Origin: Cryptomeria japonica
Lineage: Eukaryota > Streptophyta > Pinopsida > Cupressales > Cupressaceae
Assembly (NCBI RefSeq): GCF_030272615.1
Contig: NC_081411.1
Span: 44,715,517 to 44,779,516 of the forward strand
DNA length: 64,000 nt
Direction: 5' to 3'
Each line of letters starts with the position of its first letter. Positions within the stretch are counted from its first letter, which is position 1. The notes beneath the pieces were generated by a model. That model saw nothing but the letters and a program-made list of their open reading frames with translations. It was not told the origin of the DNA and did no database searches. Both the position numbers and the translations under genes were made by a program. Of the stretch, positions 36,777 to 49,085 are shown one piece after another.

Positions 36777-37599
36777 TTATGGACAAACTATCATGTTTAT
36801 TTATGTTTGTGAGTCATTTCTTAGAGTAGTCATTTCTATTAATATCTAAGAGTTTTTAATAAAAAATATCATACAATTGTGAAAGATAAAATGATTCTTT
36901 TCTTTATCTTTATGTATGTTTTATTGTAGAAGAAATAAAATGTTTTGCATAAAAATGTGTATGTTTAGTCAATTAATAAACGTTAAGTGTCAAAGTAAAA
37001 AATATATTCCAAACAATTGTGACCTTCATTCTTTTTAGAATCAAATTGATCATTTGTTTCTAGTGATGTGTGACTTGCCTATGTACATGCATGGAGTTAT
37101 TATTTAAACCCAATTTAAGTCCAGTTTGACGATTTAGATTTAATTTTCACATCTCCTAATTTCTATTCTAGGTTAATCCTATAGTTATAGTCTTGAACTT
37201 GGTTTAAGATTGCATGTGTAATATTGACTTCTAATTTTTTTTAAATTGCATTTATTCTTAGGCTCAAGTTGAATTATGTTCAGTTAGCCATAGTTAATTA
37301 GCTGTAATAAAAAATATTTTGAATTCAAAGGCTAGGGGTATAAAAGGAAAAAAATTAAGGCAATTTGATCATCTAGGACTTCCCCAAGGACAAATATAGG
37401 CACTACATGTACTTGAGAGGTCAGGAAAAGTTTGTAAAGTGTTGATTTTATCAAAAGGTTTTAATTAAGGCATAAGTTTGAAAGCTAGTCAATATTCTTT
37501 CCTAGCATAACAAATAATATGGTTCTTTTTAACTCCAACCTATCTAGCTTATTAGAGGCTAACACATTCATGAAGAAATTATGTGTTCAGTTCAAGGCC

Positions 37600-38112
37600 A
37601 TATTTTATAGGGTGAAAACCACATGAAAGTATAATGCCCCTATTAGATGAAAACCTAGTAGTATTGAACCTAGGGAAATATTCATCCATTGTGTTATTAA
37701 GGACGCACTCAAACCAAATGATAGCCCAACCATATGTCCACAAGGGTGTTCACCTCCTATCACTCTAGTAGGATGAAAAAACTCATGGTTAATGTAAATT
37801 ATCCATTTACTAATAGTTTTAGATTTTAGCATAGTGGTTGATGTGCTTGGTATTGGAGTTGAGCTCTAAAGAATAATACATGTAGAGTGTTGTGGACATG
37901 TAATGCCCTTGTTAGACAAACACCCGATAGTGTTGAACTCTAATGAATGTTTTATAGTCATGCTAGTGGGTGTCTACCCAAACAATATGACGATGCAACA
38001 ATATCTCTACAAGGGGGTGGACCTCTTGACACTTGGTCACATGGTGGGATGAAACGATTGCCCTTAATACCAATGGGCATCATTCATTAATAGTCTATTA
38101 TTTTGGCATAAT
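37600..38112. repeat. Diverged direct repeat, period about 280 bp
   Basis: TAATGCCCCTATTAGATGAA (about 37631) recurs as TAATGCCCTTGTTAGACAAA (about 37900). Matching stretches follow (AGTATTGAAC/AGTGTTGAAC, ACAAGGGTGTTCACCTC/ACAAGGGGGTGGACCTC, GGATGAAA). It is old and of unknown origin. Confidence 0.55.
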
Positions 38113-41100
38113 TATATCCTTGTCTTGCCATATGCCATTTCTATTCAATTTAATTTCAAAAGAAAATTGCTCAGTAAAAATAAGATGATTTATTTCTTAT
38201 AAAATATTTAGGGATAACCTTGTTATGTAACTTGCAATTTTTAAAATTTGGGCCAAGGCACCCATTTAGTATTAGCTAGCAGTTTTGAAGAGTTATTTTA
38301 ATTTTCTTTCCCTCCAAAATGAGGTGTGACATTTTAGGTACCCAAGTTAGGGTTGAAATATATAAAACTTGTAATATTTCCATTTGGGAAATCATCTCAT
38401 ATTATGTTAGTCTATCTTTTGGAGCACTTTGTGTTTAGGTATTCTTTCATTGATGAAAACCTATAGAGGATTGTGGCTTGCAAGTGAAAACCCATGACTT
38501 ACAGGAGTCATTGTGAAAACAAAGGTGAATGTTAAATGTTATTGAAATAAGTTTGACCATATTTTACAATGTAATAATACCATTATTACAACTATAATAA
38601 TCAATAGGATCTGCACAACCATCAAAAAAATAATGTAATATAATAAATTTATGCAAACATTTCCCCCCAGTTGTTGCATTGTTCCTACAAATATACAAGC
38701 CAAACCTTAAGTTTTACCCTAGCCTGGGGACTCCTCTTAAGGCTTGCACAACAAAATTTGTGGATTACTTAATATGAATACACACTTTGAGAATATCTTT
38801 TCCTGAGAAAACAAATCTTGAATCAAGAGGGTCTCCATCAAGCTACCCCATGACCCTTGGAAGGGTGTAGCTTTGAGCCAAAATTCTTGAGTTCTCAATC
38901 CTGAACTGTCAAATCATGGAGTCTTAAATTATTCAATAAAAATCCCTAAGAGCTACCAGAAAGATTCATCATTGCGTGATGACTATGAAAGGGTATAGTT
39001 CCTGATCATAATCTTAGAAGCTCATTGGACAACAATCCATATTGAGCTTAACTCCAAATATTGAACCTTGTCTCCAAAATCAATCTTCACAATACATTCA
39101 TTCTTCAAATTAGTTAGCATCAAAAGAGAATAAAAGGAAAGCAAGAAAAGAAAAGCCAAAATTTCATGCAAAACGGTATCTCAAAATGAGAAGCTAGCAT
39201 TAGATGATGGAAATCCTACATCCTCCAATGCCACTAGCCTTTAAAATGACACTTATTAGTCCTTAACCTCTAAAAATAGTAGTAGGGGAAGTACTGCAAC
39301 CACTAATAGAAGTGTAAGAAGTACAATAGACTCTAGATGAATCACTCCATCAATAAGCCCAAATGTGTTAGATACAATAGGAATCATATAACACTTTCCC
39401 TTGTATTTAGTAGGTAGAATATAACTTGATAGATTGCATAAACATTCCACCATAAAAGATGCCTTTAAAGAACTCAAATTTTCCATGGTATCGTAGATTT
39501 GTAATGATACAACTTTATCACCCCGATGTATCAATATTAATATTAGAACCTCTTATAACCAATCCTTCCATTCAACAAACTTATTTCAATATCTGTCCCA
39601 AGAGAAAACAAGATACCCTAATTTATTACTGACTCCCTTATGCTTCCAATCAACACTCCATTTGCTTCCTGATTTGATAACAAGCTTTCAGTAAGGAAAC
39701 AAAATAGGAAAATATATTATTTTAAAGAATGCAATTATAAGATTTGACCCCACTTCTTTGGTAAAATAAAAGTTTTAATAGACATCAAAATGAACTAAAA
39801 TCTTCTCATCATTAATATCATCTTATAACAAATCTAGCAGTCACCAAGAATTTCCAATGCCATAGGCATCCTTGTAGAACAAGGAATCTTCCTGCCAAAA
39901 TCCTTATTACTCCAACAAAATCTACTTTACCTTTCCAAATACATAACAAAATCAATAAACTTACTGTGCTTCTTTCTAAGATCAAGCGGTTTTATTTGGT
40001 GCGCTCTCCTTTTAAATGATGATCTACAATATTTCTGTGATCATAATCTATCTTCTTTTAGTGGCCCTTTACAGATTCACAAAATCTACATGGACTTCAA
40101 ATCGCTTTATAGTTGCACCTGTTCTTGTAGTCTGGTTTTCAGAACAATCTTCACACATCAAATATTCTTCATCCGCTGCCTTTGCGTAGTATAGACCTTT
40201 TGACCATTCACATTTTCTCTTTGCTGGCTAGAGCACAGTTAGGCAATGGTATAATCTTCAGTGAAATTAGCGAGGTAAAAGCCTCCTATCTACTCGCGCA
40301 CCATCCAAACTTCCATCGTTGTTTAGACAGATGTATTCTACTTCTCTTGTGCAAATTCTAACTCCTTCAACATCTTCAGTCAGCGACTACTCCACGTAAA
40401 ACACATAACAACCCTCGTTCAACCATAAATTTCAATGCCCACCGCTAACCTCATTAACCATACGCCCAGGCAGAGGAGTTTAATACTGCTCTTACGCTAG
40501 TCATTTATATCAGCTTGTTTGTTATAGGTTGCAGGTGAAGTATATTTATTTGGAGTGCAGGAGATTTTTGGTTTGATGATTTTGTGTATTTATTTATTTT
40601 TATTTTTATTTTTTATTTTTTATCCTTTCAAAGAGTTGGAAATATCAAAGTTGTGGATGAAAGTTTTTAGTGCTTTGATTTGTAGTGTGTGTCTGAGTTA
40701 ATCATAGTTAATTTTAAATTTTCATTTTTTGTTGTGGCTATGGTAATAGCAATCACATTAGTACGTTATGCTTTAGGGGCAAGATATAGAAAGTTTGAAG
40801 ATTATGAATGCATACGTGACATAAGGGAAAAGAACTAGTAATTGAATGCATGTCAATGGCTGTGATTGTATTTGTTGATTTAATTCCCACACTTGTTGAT
40901 TTAATGTCCAATATTTTTGACAACATTGCACCAATAATTGTATCTTTAAAGTTTTTATTGTGATGACGATTACCTTTAACTAAATGAAATGTATCTCTAA
41001 GCACTTAAAAGCAACAAATCATGTGATGTCACTTCAGCACACAAGTATCAGTCTCACTTTTACACAAGTATTTGTCTCTTTTTTGGGCTGTTTTGGACAC

Positions 41101-41820
41101 CTTGGCAAAAAACATGCTGATATGGCATTATATTTGATGATGTTTCCTTGAAACATTCGTTTTAAGTAGGGGACTTGCCAAGTAAGTTGTTGTAAAATGT
41201 TGGGAGTGATTTGAAATTTACTTGTGGGATTTTGAGAAGTGCAAACTTAGGGTGCTCAACTAGTGGATCCTCTCCCCTATGTGATATTGAATTAGAACAA
41301 AGAATGTTAACTTTTATGAGATCTCATAGTACAATTTAATGTGAGTTACTAGCACAACATGCAAAATTTAACATAGTTTTCTCCTGGGGATATTATTTAT
41401 GTTTTAAAATTATTTGTTTTGAGAAATTTTAATTTCTAATTAGATTTTAGATCTAGTGCTTAGTATTCTAAATATTCCAAGTTGTAGTGAATCTCCTCTT
41501 TTTAGGGCCATGGCCATTGTCATTGTTGAAATTGCCTATTTTTGGTTTTTAATCACCTTTGTGCTTTAATATATCATATTTTAAAAACAAGTTAAGTATG
41601 TTGGGTATTGTGTGTAACCTTATAGGAAGGTCATGAAATCAAATGCATAGCCAACTAGAAATGGTTGTCAATGTTTTATTCTAATGTGTATCCTAAGACT
41701 AATTTAGCTAATTTCATTTCTTACTATAATGTTAAAATTTGCATATCTTATAATTTGGCTAGTACAAATTGTCCTTATTTTAGTGTCCATTCCTATAGTA
41801 TGTCTTACAGATCAATTTTG

Positions 41821-42193
41821 TTGCAAGATGTATGCCCTTGGTCTCCTTGTGTTGTGCAACTCAATGCTCGGGTTTATGACATGATTTAACCACCTCCTAT
41901 GGATTCTATAAGTCTAGTGGTTGTACCAAGCATTAACAGGTCAATGTTTTGGTGCAATGGCAACCACACTTGTAACAAGTGGTAAGAGAGATTGGTCACA
42001 GGTTCAAACCCCTCACTTGTGTTGTGAGGGGATTCTTGCAAGGTGTGCACCCTTGGTCTCCTTGTGTTGTGCATCACAATGCTCAGGTTTGTGACATGGC
42101 TTAACTGCCTCCTATGGATTCTATAAGTCTAGTGGTTGTATTGGGCATTAACAGGTCGATCTTCTGGTGCAACGACAACTGCAATTGTAACAA
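41821..42193 (+). mobile_element. Rearranged tRNA-derived SINE-like unit with a 158-bp direct repeat
   Basis: Two direct copies of about 158 bp (41821-41978 and 42035-42193) flank a unique 56-bp piece. That piece contains GTGGTAAGAGAGATTGGTC and CACAGGTTCAAACCCCTCAC, which look like the A-box and B-box regions of a tRNA-derived pol III promoter. The whole reads as a partly duplicated SINE. No clean poly(A) or target duplication was found. Confidence 0.4.
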
Positions 42194-43092
42194 TTTTATC
42201 CTAGCATTACCCTTTTCCTTTACTAAATTTTTAAGTTTCTACATCACCTTCACTTTATTCTTGCTAAACTAGACCAGTGTATCAAATTTTGAGTATTATG
42301 AACAATATGAGAGTGTAATGCATGAGTCTATACATGCAAATAAAATACCTAAATGGTGTAAACAGTGGCTAATTTTTTCAATGATAAAAATAATATTAGA
42401 TGCAAAATCAAGGATAACCATGCTCAAAATTTAAATTTGTCACAAGAACATTATTCATAGTGTTTTGAATCTAATTTTTAAACTATTAATTTTATTTTGT
42501 AATTGATAGAAGTAATGATCTTCAAATATCGGGAGCACACAAATTGCTCCTATTTTTATCACAAAATATATAACATAGCATCTACTATGTTCCCCTTGAA
42601 ATGTTGACATTTTAAAATTATTTTGTAAATCACTTTCTTAAAAATTTAGCTAACATTAGATAGCTTATACCTAATTTTTCATTATTTTTTAAACAATATG
42701 TCACCATTCATTAGTTTTGAAACTGAGCACATCCTAAAAAATGAAAATTTGACTGTGATCCCCCCTAATTTCTTTCAAATAATTAAAATAATTTTCATAA
42801 AATGTGTATAGGATAGAATCTAGACTGCTAAAATATAATTTTATATCAATTTGGACATGAATAGATTTTAAAATGCCACTTGAAATACTATTTATGAGAT
42901 TTTGATAAAAATAAATGACATTAACAAAACAAATTAAAGATAAAAACCTTAAAATATATGAGAAATGAAAAGAAAAATATATGACTAGAAAGGTAAGAAA
43001 AACTGACATTATATAGAACTTTGATCACTTTTTTACTTGCATAGAATTTTCTATCTTTGATGTCATTGCACCACTCTTTTTCATGAAATTGT

Positions 43093-43114
43093 TATATATA
43101 TATATATATATATA
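43093..43114. repeat. TA microsatellite
   Basis: Eleven TA units within a wider A+T-only stretch. Confidence 0.9.
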
Positions 43115-44402
43115 ATTCTATATATACAATTTTAATAAAAAAATTGTATACATACAATTTATTGTAAAATACTTTTTATTTCCAAAGACTTACTATTTAT
43201 ATAAATGGTCTTTTATCGAAACTACTTTGTTCCTTATTTTATACACATAAAAATATTTATTTGCACAAATACATGTACACATGAATTAATGTCTTCCTAA
43301 TTTTTATTAGATATATTTATTTTTGACAAAAGATTATTTAATATATTTAACAAAATGCTTAAATTCATGACACCATATAGACTATTAACACTTGAGAGCT
43401 ATTGAAATCCCTCCCTTTCCCTTAATATTCTAACATCCAAAACAATTACACATAATATATATGATTTTTTTTTAGAGTGAAATGTACAAAAAAGAACAAG
43501 TGAAAAAAAGTGACATGATTAGTTATTATATAATTTTTAAATTTTTGGATTTACCTATCAACCTAATTACTCTTAAACAATGTTTGATTAAATGGTCACA
43601 TATTTCATATTTTTTTTTACCTTATTAATACAAAAAAGGAAATAACAATTTATTCTTGTTCATTGATCAAAATTGTCCTTTCACTATTAAAAGCTGAATA
43701 ATATTAAAAAAAATAGCATGCATTCCATCTTTAAATAATCAATTTGCACGTTCTTGTGAAATTCAATGATTTAAACTTACATGTTAAATAATTTATAAAT
43801 TGTCACAATAAAAAAATATATATTAGTATATTCTGAAGTTTAAACTTTAAAAAATGGCTTAAATTTATAAAAATATTCTTAGTATATTGATTATTAACTC
43901 ATAATTATCAACTATATCTATTCATGACCATCTTTTAGTGTTTTTAATGGGTGGCTAGTTGATTTTTCTTGATTGGTTCTGTCTCTCATTTTTGTCCGGT
44001 TGTCTAGTGGTTCCTCCTTAGTTTTGTCGTTTTTTGTTTTTTGACTAGGAACTCATTCCTCATGTGCCCTAGATGTTGTTGTTTTGTAAAATTTCAGACA
44101 TATCCTTCTTTTTATTAATCAGAACTATATCTATTCATGACATTTATTTCTATTCTCTATCATCTCAAATATATTACTAACATATTTTATAAAAAAATGT
44201 TTATACTATCATTTATAAAATAATATTACACATAAAAAAATATAAAAAAAAATCACACCTCTAAATTCAGTAGAACTAAAGCATAAAACTAAAATAGAGA
44301 TATACTACTCTCTTTATCACAATACATTACAAATACAAGAAAATACAAGGCAAATTGAAAACATGAAACAAATACAAGGAATATAAAATGGAGCAAATGA
44401 TG

Positions 44403-44503
44403 TAAACTTTTTTTTTCTTTATAGAGGTCCAGGCCTGCAAACCAGCAAGGGCATAAAATCCACGAACAGACCAGTCCAACAAGAAATAATAATATAAACT
44501 TTT
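44403..44503 (-). mobile_element. Short 5'-truncated LINE-like insertion with target duplication
   Basis: Target copies TAAACTTTT lie at 44403-44411 and 44495-44503. Between them, read on the minus strand, is about 80 bp ending ACCTCTATAAAGAAAAAAAA, a poly(A)-type 3' end. The equivalent flank of copy 4 (about 52404-52420) is uninterrupted. The insertion therefore post-dates the duplication that made copies 3 and 4. Confidence 0.65.
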
Positions 44504-44560
44504 TGAAAATGACAGATATATAGAAAAACTACATCCACAAATGTTGGCCTGGTAGTCTAA

Positions 44561-44724
44561 TGGGAGGTGGATTCCACATAATTCTAAACATTAAAGATAA
44601 GAACACATTATAATCCATGACAAATTGACATATAGTGCCTTATGGGAGGTGGATTCCACATAATTCTAAACATTAAAGATAAGAACACATTATAATCCAT
44701 GACAAATTGACATATAGTGCCTTA
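44561..44724. repeat. Perfect 82-bp tandem duplication in the 3' flank of COMT copy 3
   Basis: TGGGAGGTGGATTCCACATA... at 44561-44642 is repeated without visible change at 44643-44724. The corresponding DNA near copy 4 (about 52470-52540) has one unit only. Confidence 0.9.
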
Positions 44725-44807
44725 TGTTTTTCTCTACTTGAATGTGGTTAAGTGGTTAGTTTAAGACATATATAATATATTAACTAAAGGCTGTAACAAA
44801 ATATTTA

Positions 44808-46280
44808 CTAGTACTGAGTGGATAGTTTAAGGAAGAGACAGTGACGCTGGTACTCTACATTGTTCTTATATTCACAAGTTTCAAGTTCTTCCGGATGCAT
44901 TTTCACATATTTCCTAAAGTCGGCAGGTCCCCCCATGGCCCCCGTGTTGTCTGCACATATTCCGCTGCTAATGCCCAGCATACCATTTTCCTTCAGTAGA
45001 AGATAGTCTGGCATGTAGCACTCTTTCCAGTGGTCGAGAAAAACGAAATCAAAGTAAGGGGCATTCATCTCCTCCAGAAGTTGCTTTGCTATGTCAAGAT
45101 GCTCGTTGAATTTTCCTTCCACCACAACCACTTTGGACGACAGCCCTGCCAAACACGCACTCTTTCTATATAAGTTTTCAATTTGAAGTATACCCAATTG
45201 AATGTAGCGGCAGCTCATTATGAACTGTATTTTTAATCAATTTGGCCCCAAAGTCAAGGCAAATTATAGACCAAGCACTAGATTTCCAGGTATAGATAGA
45301 ATTAAAAATAAATTCTTGTAACATCATTGAAAAAGTTATTCATGAAAGACAAAAGCATCAGTAGTGGGAGCTGGGCCCGGCCTTCCTGTCCTACTCCCAC
45401 TATGGTGAATGGTATCTTAACTGTTCTTCAACATCGTTAGAGTTAACAGTTAAAATTATTACTTTTAAATAAGAGGATTCTTTAGTCAACATCTTGAACT
45501 CTATTATTAAGAAAAACTATTATAGGTATTCTTAAATATCATTTAGCTGTCACTTTAATTGTAAATTTCTTTCCATAAATTATATATGGGAGATTACAGT
45601 TTACCATATTATCTGTTTTTAAAAATTCTAACAACTCTTGAATGTAAAAGACAAAAAGAAAGATAGTAAAAAGTAAAAAAAATGGTGATTAAAGGGAGAA
45701 AGAAAAGAAAGATTTTTAATAATCTATATGAGGAGTTTGTACATAAGTTTACACATGAGACTATGTCTGTTCTTTTTGGAAGCATCTAACTGTATTACAA
45801 ATGAGACATATACACCTCACATCTTTTTAGATTTGAACTTGAGACCTATCTTTCAAAAACACAAACATACTGCTAAATTCAAATGAAAATATCATAGCTG
45901 TTATCTAGATTAACAAACTAATGTGAATCCTTATAAAAATAGTAAATAAGAAAAAAAGTCTACTTTTAGCCATTTAAATAAATTAATGTTTAATAATAGA
46001 CACTGCTAGGAGAATACAAATGCTGATTTCTGTTAACTTTTTCGTAGATGAGTTAAAATGGGTCCCTTGTCGTCCCCAATGTTCATGAGCCAGCTAGAGG
46101 TCTTTGCAAAGGTGTCTATTACGTTTAAGACGAAGAGGGGATTTGGCCTTTTCAGCGGTTTTCAGTACATGGTTGAGTAAAGCTTTCTCTCAGCCGTCCC
46201 CTGCTTGACCCGTCGCAGCAATCTCCTCTCTGTTCATAACTCCTTTCAGAAAGAAAAAGACTGTGGACAGAGCTGCAAGA
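44808..46280 (-). pseudogene. COMT: Catechol O-methyltransferase-like copy 3, decayed
   Basis: Exon 2 (45145 down to 44808) is still open, with a correct acceptor and all metal and catalytic motifs (FLDHWKECY, ADN, EY). Near its end about 18 bases are missing and a single base is lost. The two changes together restore the frame, so the product would end ...YQRHCLFLKLSTQY. Exon 1 survives only as 46280 down to 46054. The ATG is gone: where copies 2 and 4 have GCC-ATG-TTGAAC on the opposite reading, about ten bases are missing. The GREKA codon for Arg has become TGA. The whole SAM-binding half and the splice donor were removed by a deletion of about 650 bp, whose ends share TAAAA (46054-46058; compare 62773-62777 and 63422-63426 of copy 4). 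It cannot make an active enzyme. Confidence 0.9.
45780..45880 (-). other. Possible old SINE in the copy-3 intron, shared with copy 4
   Basis: The complement of TTTGAACTTGAGACC (about 45832) resembles a tRNA B-box context (GGTCTCAAGTTCAAA). The same stretch occurs at about 62360 in copy 4, so it was present before those copies separated. The evidence is a single motif. Confidence 0.25.
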
Positions 46281-46880
46281 ACTGTGATGAAAATATTAGT
46301 GTTGGGGGATTTATATTTAGTTTAATAAACAAAACTGTAGGTCACTGGGTTCTATTCACTTGATCTTGGCTGTCGCTTTAGTTGGTTCGGGTCATGGATT
46401 TAAGGTCTGATTTGTGTGACAAAAAAGTCTACTATGAACTGTTCAAAAGATTAGAGTATCATTTAATGATGAGATCACTGTAATAAACTAGAGTATTCCT
46501 CTTGATTAAAAGGAAGTAAAAGGTAAACCGTACTGTCGATTCTGGAAACTCTAACTAGATTTTCTCCCAGGAAAATGTTGCTGCTGTGAAAATTCCGTCG
46601 CCCATGACTAAAGAGCTGGCGTAAATAAGTCATCAAAATCATTGTCATTTGTTTGCATTTTCTACGCATCTTGTTTCTTCCGAAGGAGAAAGGATGTGAG
46701 GTCTGAAAGGTGAAGAGACCTGATTCATCACACCTTAATAAAGTCTTGATAGTGGAGATTGGCATGATTAGTTGAAAACTCTCTTGTGATACAATCGTAG
46801 TTTGAATTTGATGGCCATATTTTGTCATAAAATATAATTCAAAATATAAGAAGATAGCATCACATAATATCTTAAATTTT
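46281..46880 (-). promoter_or_regulatory. Former promoter region of COMT copy 3
   Basis: Aligns with the 5' flank of copy 4 for as far as that flank is visible, including ATTTATATTT (TATA on the minus strand, about 46308), TCCGTCGCCCATGACTAAAG (about 46594) and TGGCGTAAATA. From about 46660 it also aligns with copy 2 (GGATGTGAGGTCTGA). Confidence 0.55.
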
Positions 46881-47159
46881 CTATATTTATGATTTTTTAT
46901 TAAAAATATTATTGATTTCACTATAATTGATTGATATCCTCACTCTTCTTTTTGAAATTCTTGCCTTCCACTCAAGACCATAGGGGTTAATAGCTCTACA
47001 ACCTACAACCTGGTGGTCGACATCTCTAATATGTGCTTTATTTCCTCTTCTGTGAATTGTGAAAACTTTACCTACTCCCTCCGATGATGCTATCATCCAC
47101 GAGGCCTCGGTGAACCCTCCACTAGATAAATACTTTACTGATTTACTATACAAACCTTC

Positions 47160-47625
47160 ATAGGGCTCTTTTGTTATGGCTAAGGTATGCCTCCCCTATT
47201 CCTCCTTTGTTCCAAAGGTGTTGCTTAGTTAGGAGGTACTAGTCAACATCTCCTACTTTGAAAGGAATATATTAATTTGCAAGTTCAATCCCTTGTGACA
47301 CTCGCTTCCTAAACAACATTCTTAGATTTTAGAGCACTTGAACTTGGTAATCTTTGGTAAGGTTGAGATTTACCTTTGTTCTCATGGTTTCTTTGTTATT
47401 TTCTTTGATTCTATAGAGGATGAAAATACTATTTTGATCATGGATGACTAGAAATGTGGGTCTCATACTTTGTCTCTTCACCCTTGGTCGCCCTCTTTCA
47501 TGCCCCTAGTTTAATCTATCGTTGTTTCCCCTATCTAGGTAAGGCTACCTTACCTTCCCTTCTAGTTCTAGTTCAACATCACATATGAAGCTATTGGTAA
47601 TAAATTAGTTCATTTTCTTAATTTG
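47160..47625 (+). mobile_element. LINE-like fragment (DUF4283-type region)
   Basis: With several frame changes, 47380-47620 reads in the order typical of the N-terminal domain found in plant LINE-associated proteins: an acidic DENTILIMD stretch, then HPWSPSFMP, then PIWVRLPYLPF, then YEAIGNKLVHFL. It is decayed, and the solo LTR at 47631 interrupts it. Bases 46922-47160 may belong to the same remnant. Confidence 0.4.
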
Positions 47626-47630
47626 TACCA

Positions 47631-48279
47631 TGTTAGGAACTGCATGCAAAAAATATCAATTATATGCAGATAAATATCAAACTGGGGAATAAAAAAAACA
47701 CAAAAATAATAACAGTGAAGAGAAAATATTTAACATGGTTCACCCAATCATAGGCCACATCCACCAAAGAAAGAGCATAAATCAAAACCAATTACAACCA
47801 ACAATCCCCTTGCAACTCATTAACACTGCAAAATGCTACAAAATTATCTCTACAGAAAACCCTAACCCTTAGCCTTTTTATCAAGACTTATATCAGTTAC
47901 AAAAGTAGGGTTACAAAATGTCAGCCAATAGAAAAATAACACTTGATGCCTTTATAAAATAATAATTTTTTTGGCCTCGTGGGGCGCTACCCCTTGACCC
48001 CACCTTGTATCGCAACAGGGAGTATGCCAAGGGCGTTGCCCCTTGAACCCGTCTTAGGGGCACTTCCCCCAAACTCCCATTGAAAAAAATGGGGAGAATG
48101 TACACCAATAGAAGTAGGGAAAATTTAATTTCTGATTTTGATTAGGTTCCATACAACAACATACCCTAATACTAGCTATTTCTTCCACACTTCCTACGCT
48201 TGAATTTTGGTAGATTTGGACCATTGAAGCCACTTCTTGTTGAGATCTCCATGAAGGTGGGTGAGTTTCCATGTTGACA
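47631..48279 (-). mobile_element. Solo Copia-type LTR
   Basis: On the minus strand it begins TGTCAACATGG and ends GTTCCTAACA. The tail has the usual Copia order: GTGGATGTGGCCTATGATTG, GGGTGAACCATGTTAAA, a T-rich run, then the end. A G+C-rich centre (about 47978-48065) contains AAGGGGTAGCGCCCC and AAGGGGCAACGCCC. No partner LTR or interior remains. Flanks (TACCA left, GATTC right) do not form a target duplication, so one edge may be rearranged. Confidence 0.65.
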
Positions 48280-49085
48280 GATTCTAGATTATGAAGTGAT
48301 CCATTTTTGATGTACGTGTTGTTTATCTATGGGTCATTTAGTTTCTTCTTGTCCATGTGGTTTTTGTCAACATTCTTCTCCCACCTAGTGGAAGGATGCT
48401 AGCTACTACCATCGCATGATTTTTCATATTGCTTTGAATTTGGGTTTGTCTTATGTGGATTTAACACCTCCTTCTCTTGTTGGATTATTAGTTTTCGTAG
48501 CTTTAGACCCTATTACTACTAAAGTGGCTTCTCTTATAGGTTTCTTAAGTTCTACCTTCATCCCATCCATGGTTTCTCTCTCTCTCTCTCTCTTTATCCC
48601 TAGACTATCGAGTTCCCTCTCTAAATTTGGTGGCCTACCTTGATGATTCGTCTGTTGCTTCTAATGATTTCTCCAACAATAGTCTATTGAGTTCTTTGGG
48701 AAAGGATTATTCCTCTTGGACTATTGTTCTCCATAAGAAAAAGAGCCACTCTTTTATTATTCATAGTACCTAGATTGTTTCTTTGGGTCAACAAGTGGGC
48801 ACCGACTCAAGTTTTCAGTAAGCTCTTTCTTTGTTCTTTTTGTCCTACTATGAGCATTGTTTTGATTAGTTTTAGCTTTATTATTTTTCATTGAGGTTGG
48901 TAGTTTCTTGTAAACGTCCATCAAGTTGTGTTTTTTTCTTTCTTTGGTTACCTCTTGAATAACTCTATTATTTTTGCTTTATGATAGCCTTTGGTTTTAA
49001 TTATTCTTTTTTCTAATATAAAATGGATTGGGGGCTCTTCATCCACTTATTTTAATAAAAAATTATATTACATGTTGTTAATTAG
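48280..49085. other. Anonymous DNA between the solo LTR and the retroposed segment
   Basis: No gene recognised. It contains a short CT run (about 48573-48592) and T-rich low-complexity sequence. It could be the continuation of the LINE-like fragment. Confidence 0.4.

Larger units (their letters stand above)
36531..44240. other. Long intergenic stretch without recognised genes
   Basis: Mostly anonymous A+T-rich DNA. It holds the direct repeats listed separately (36571, 37600, 41821), a TA microsatellite (43093) and a less A+T-rich segment at about 39960-40510 with no open frame that I recognise. Bases 43930-44130 (CTTGATTGGTTCTGTCTCTC ... CTTTTTATTAATCAGA) resemble the 3' tail of a truncated LINE. 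Confidence 0.45.
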
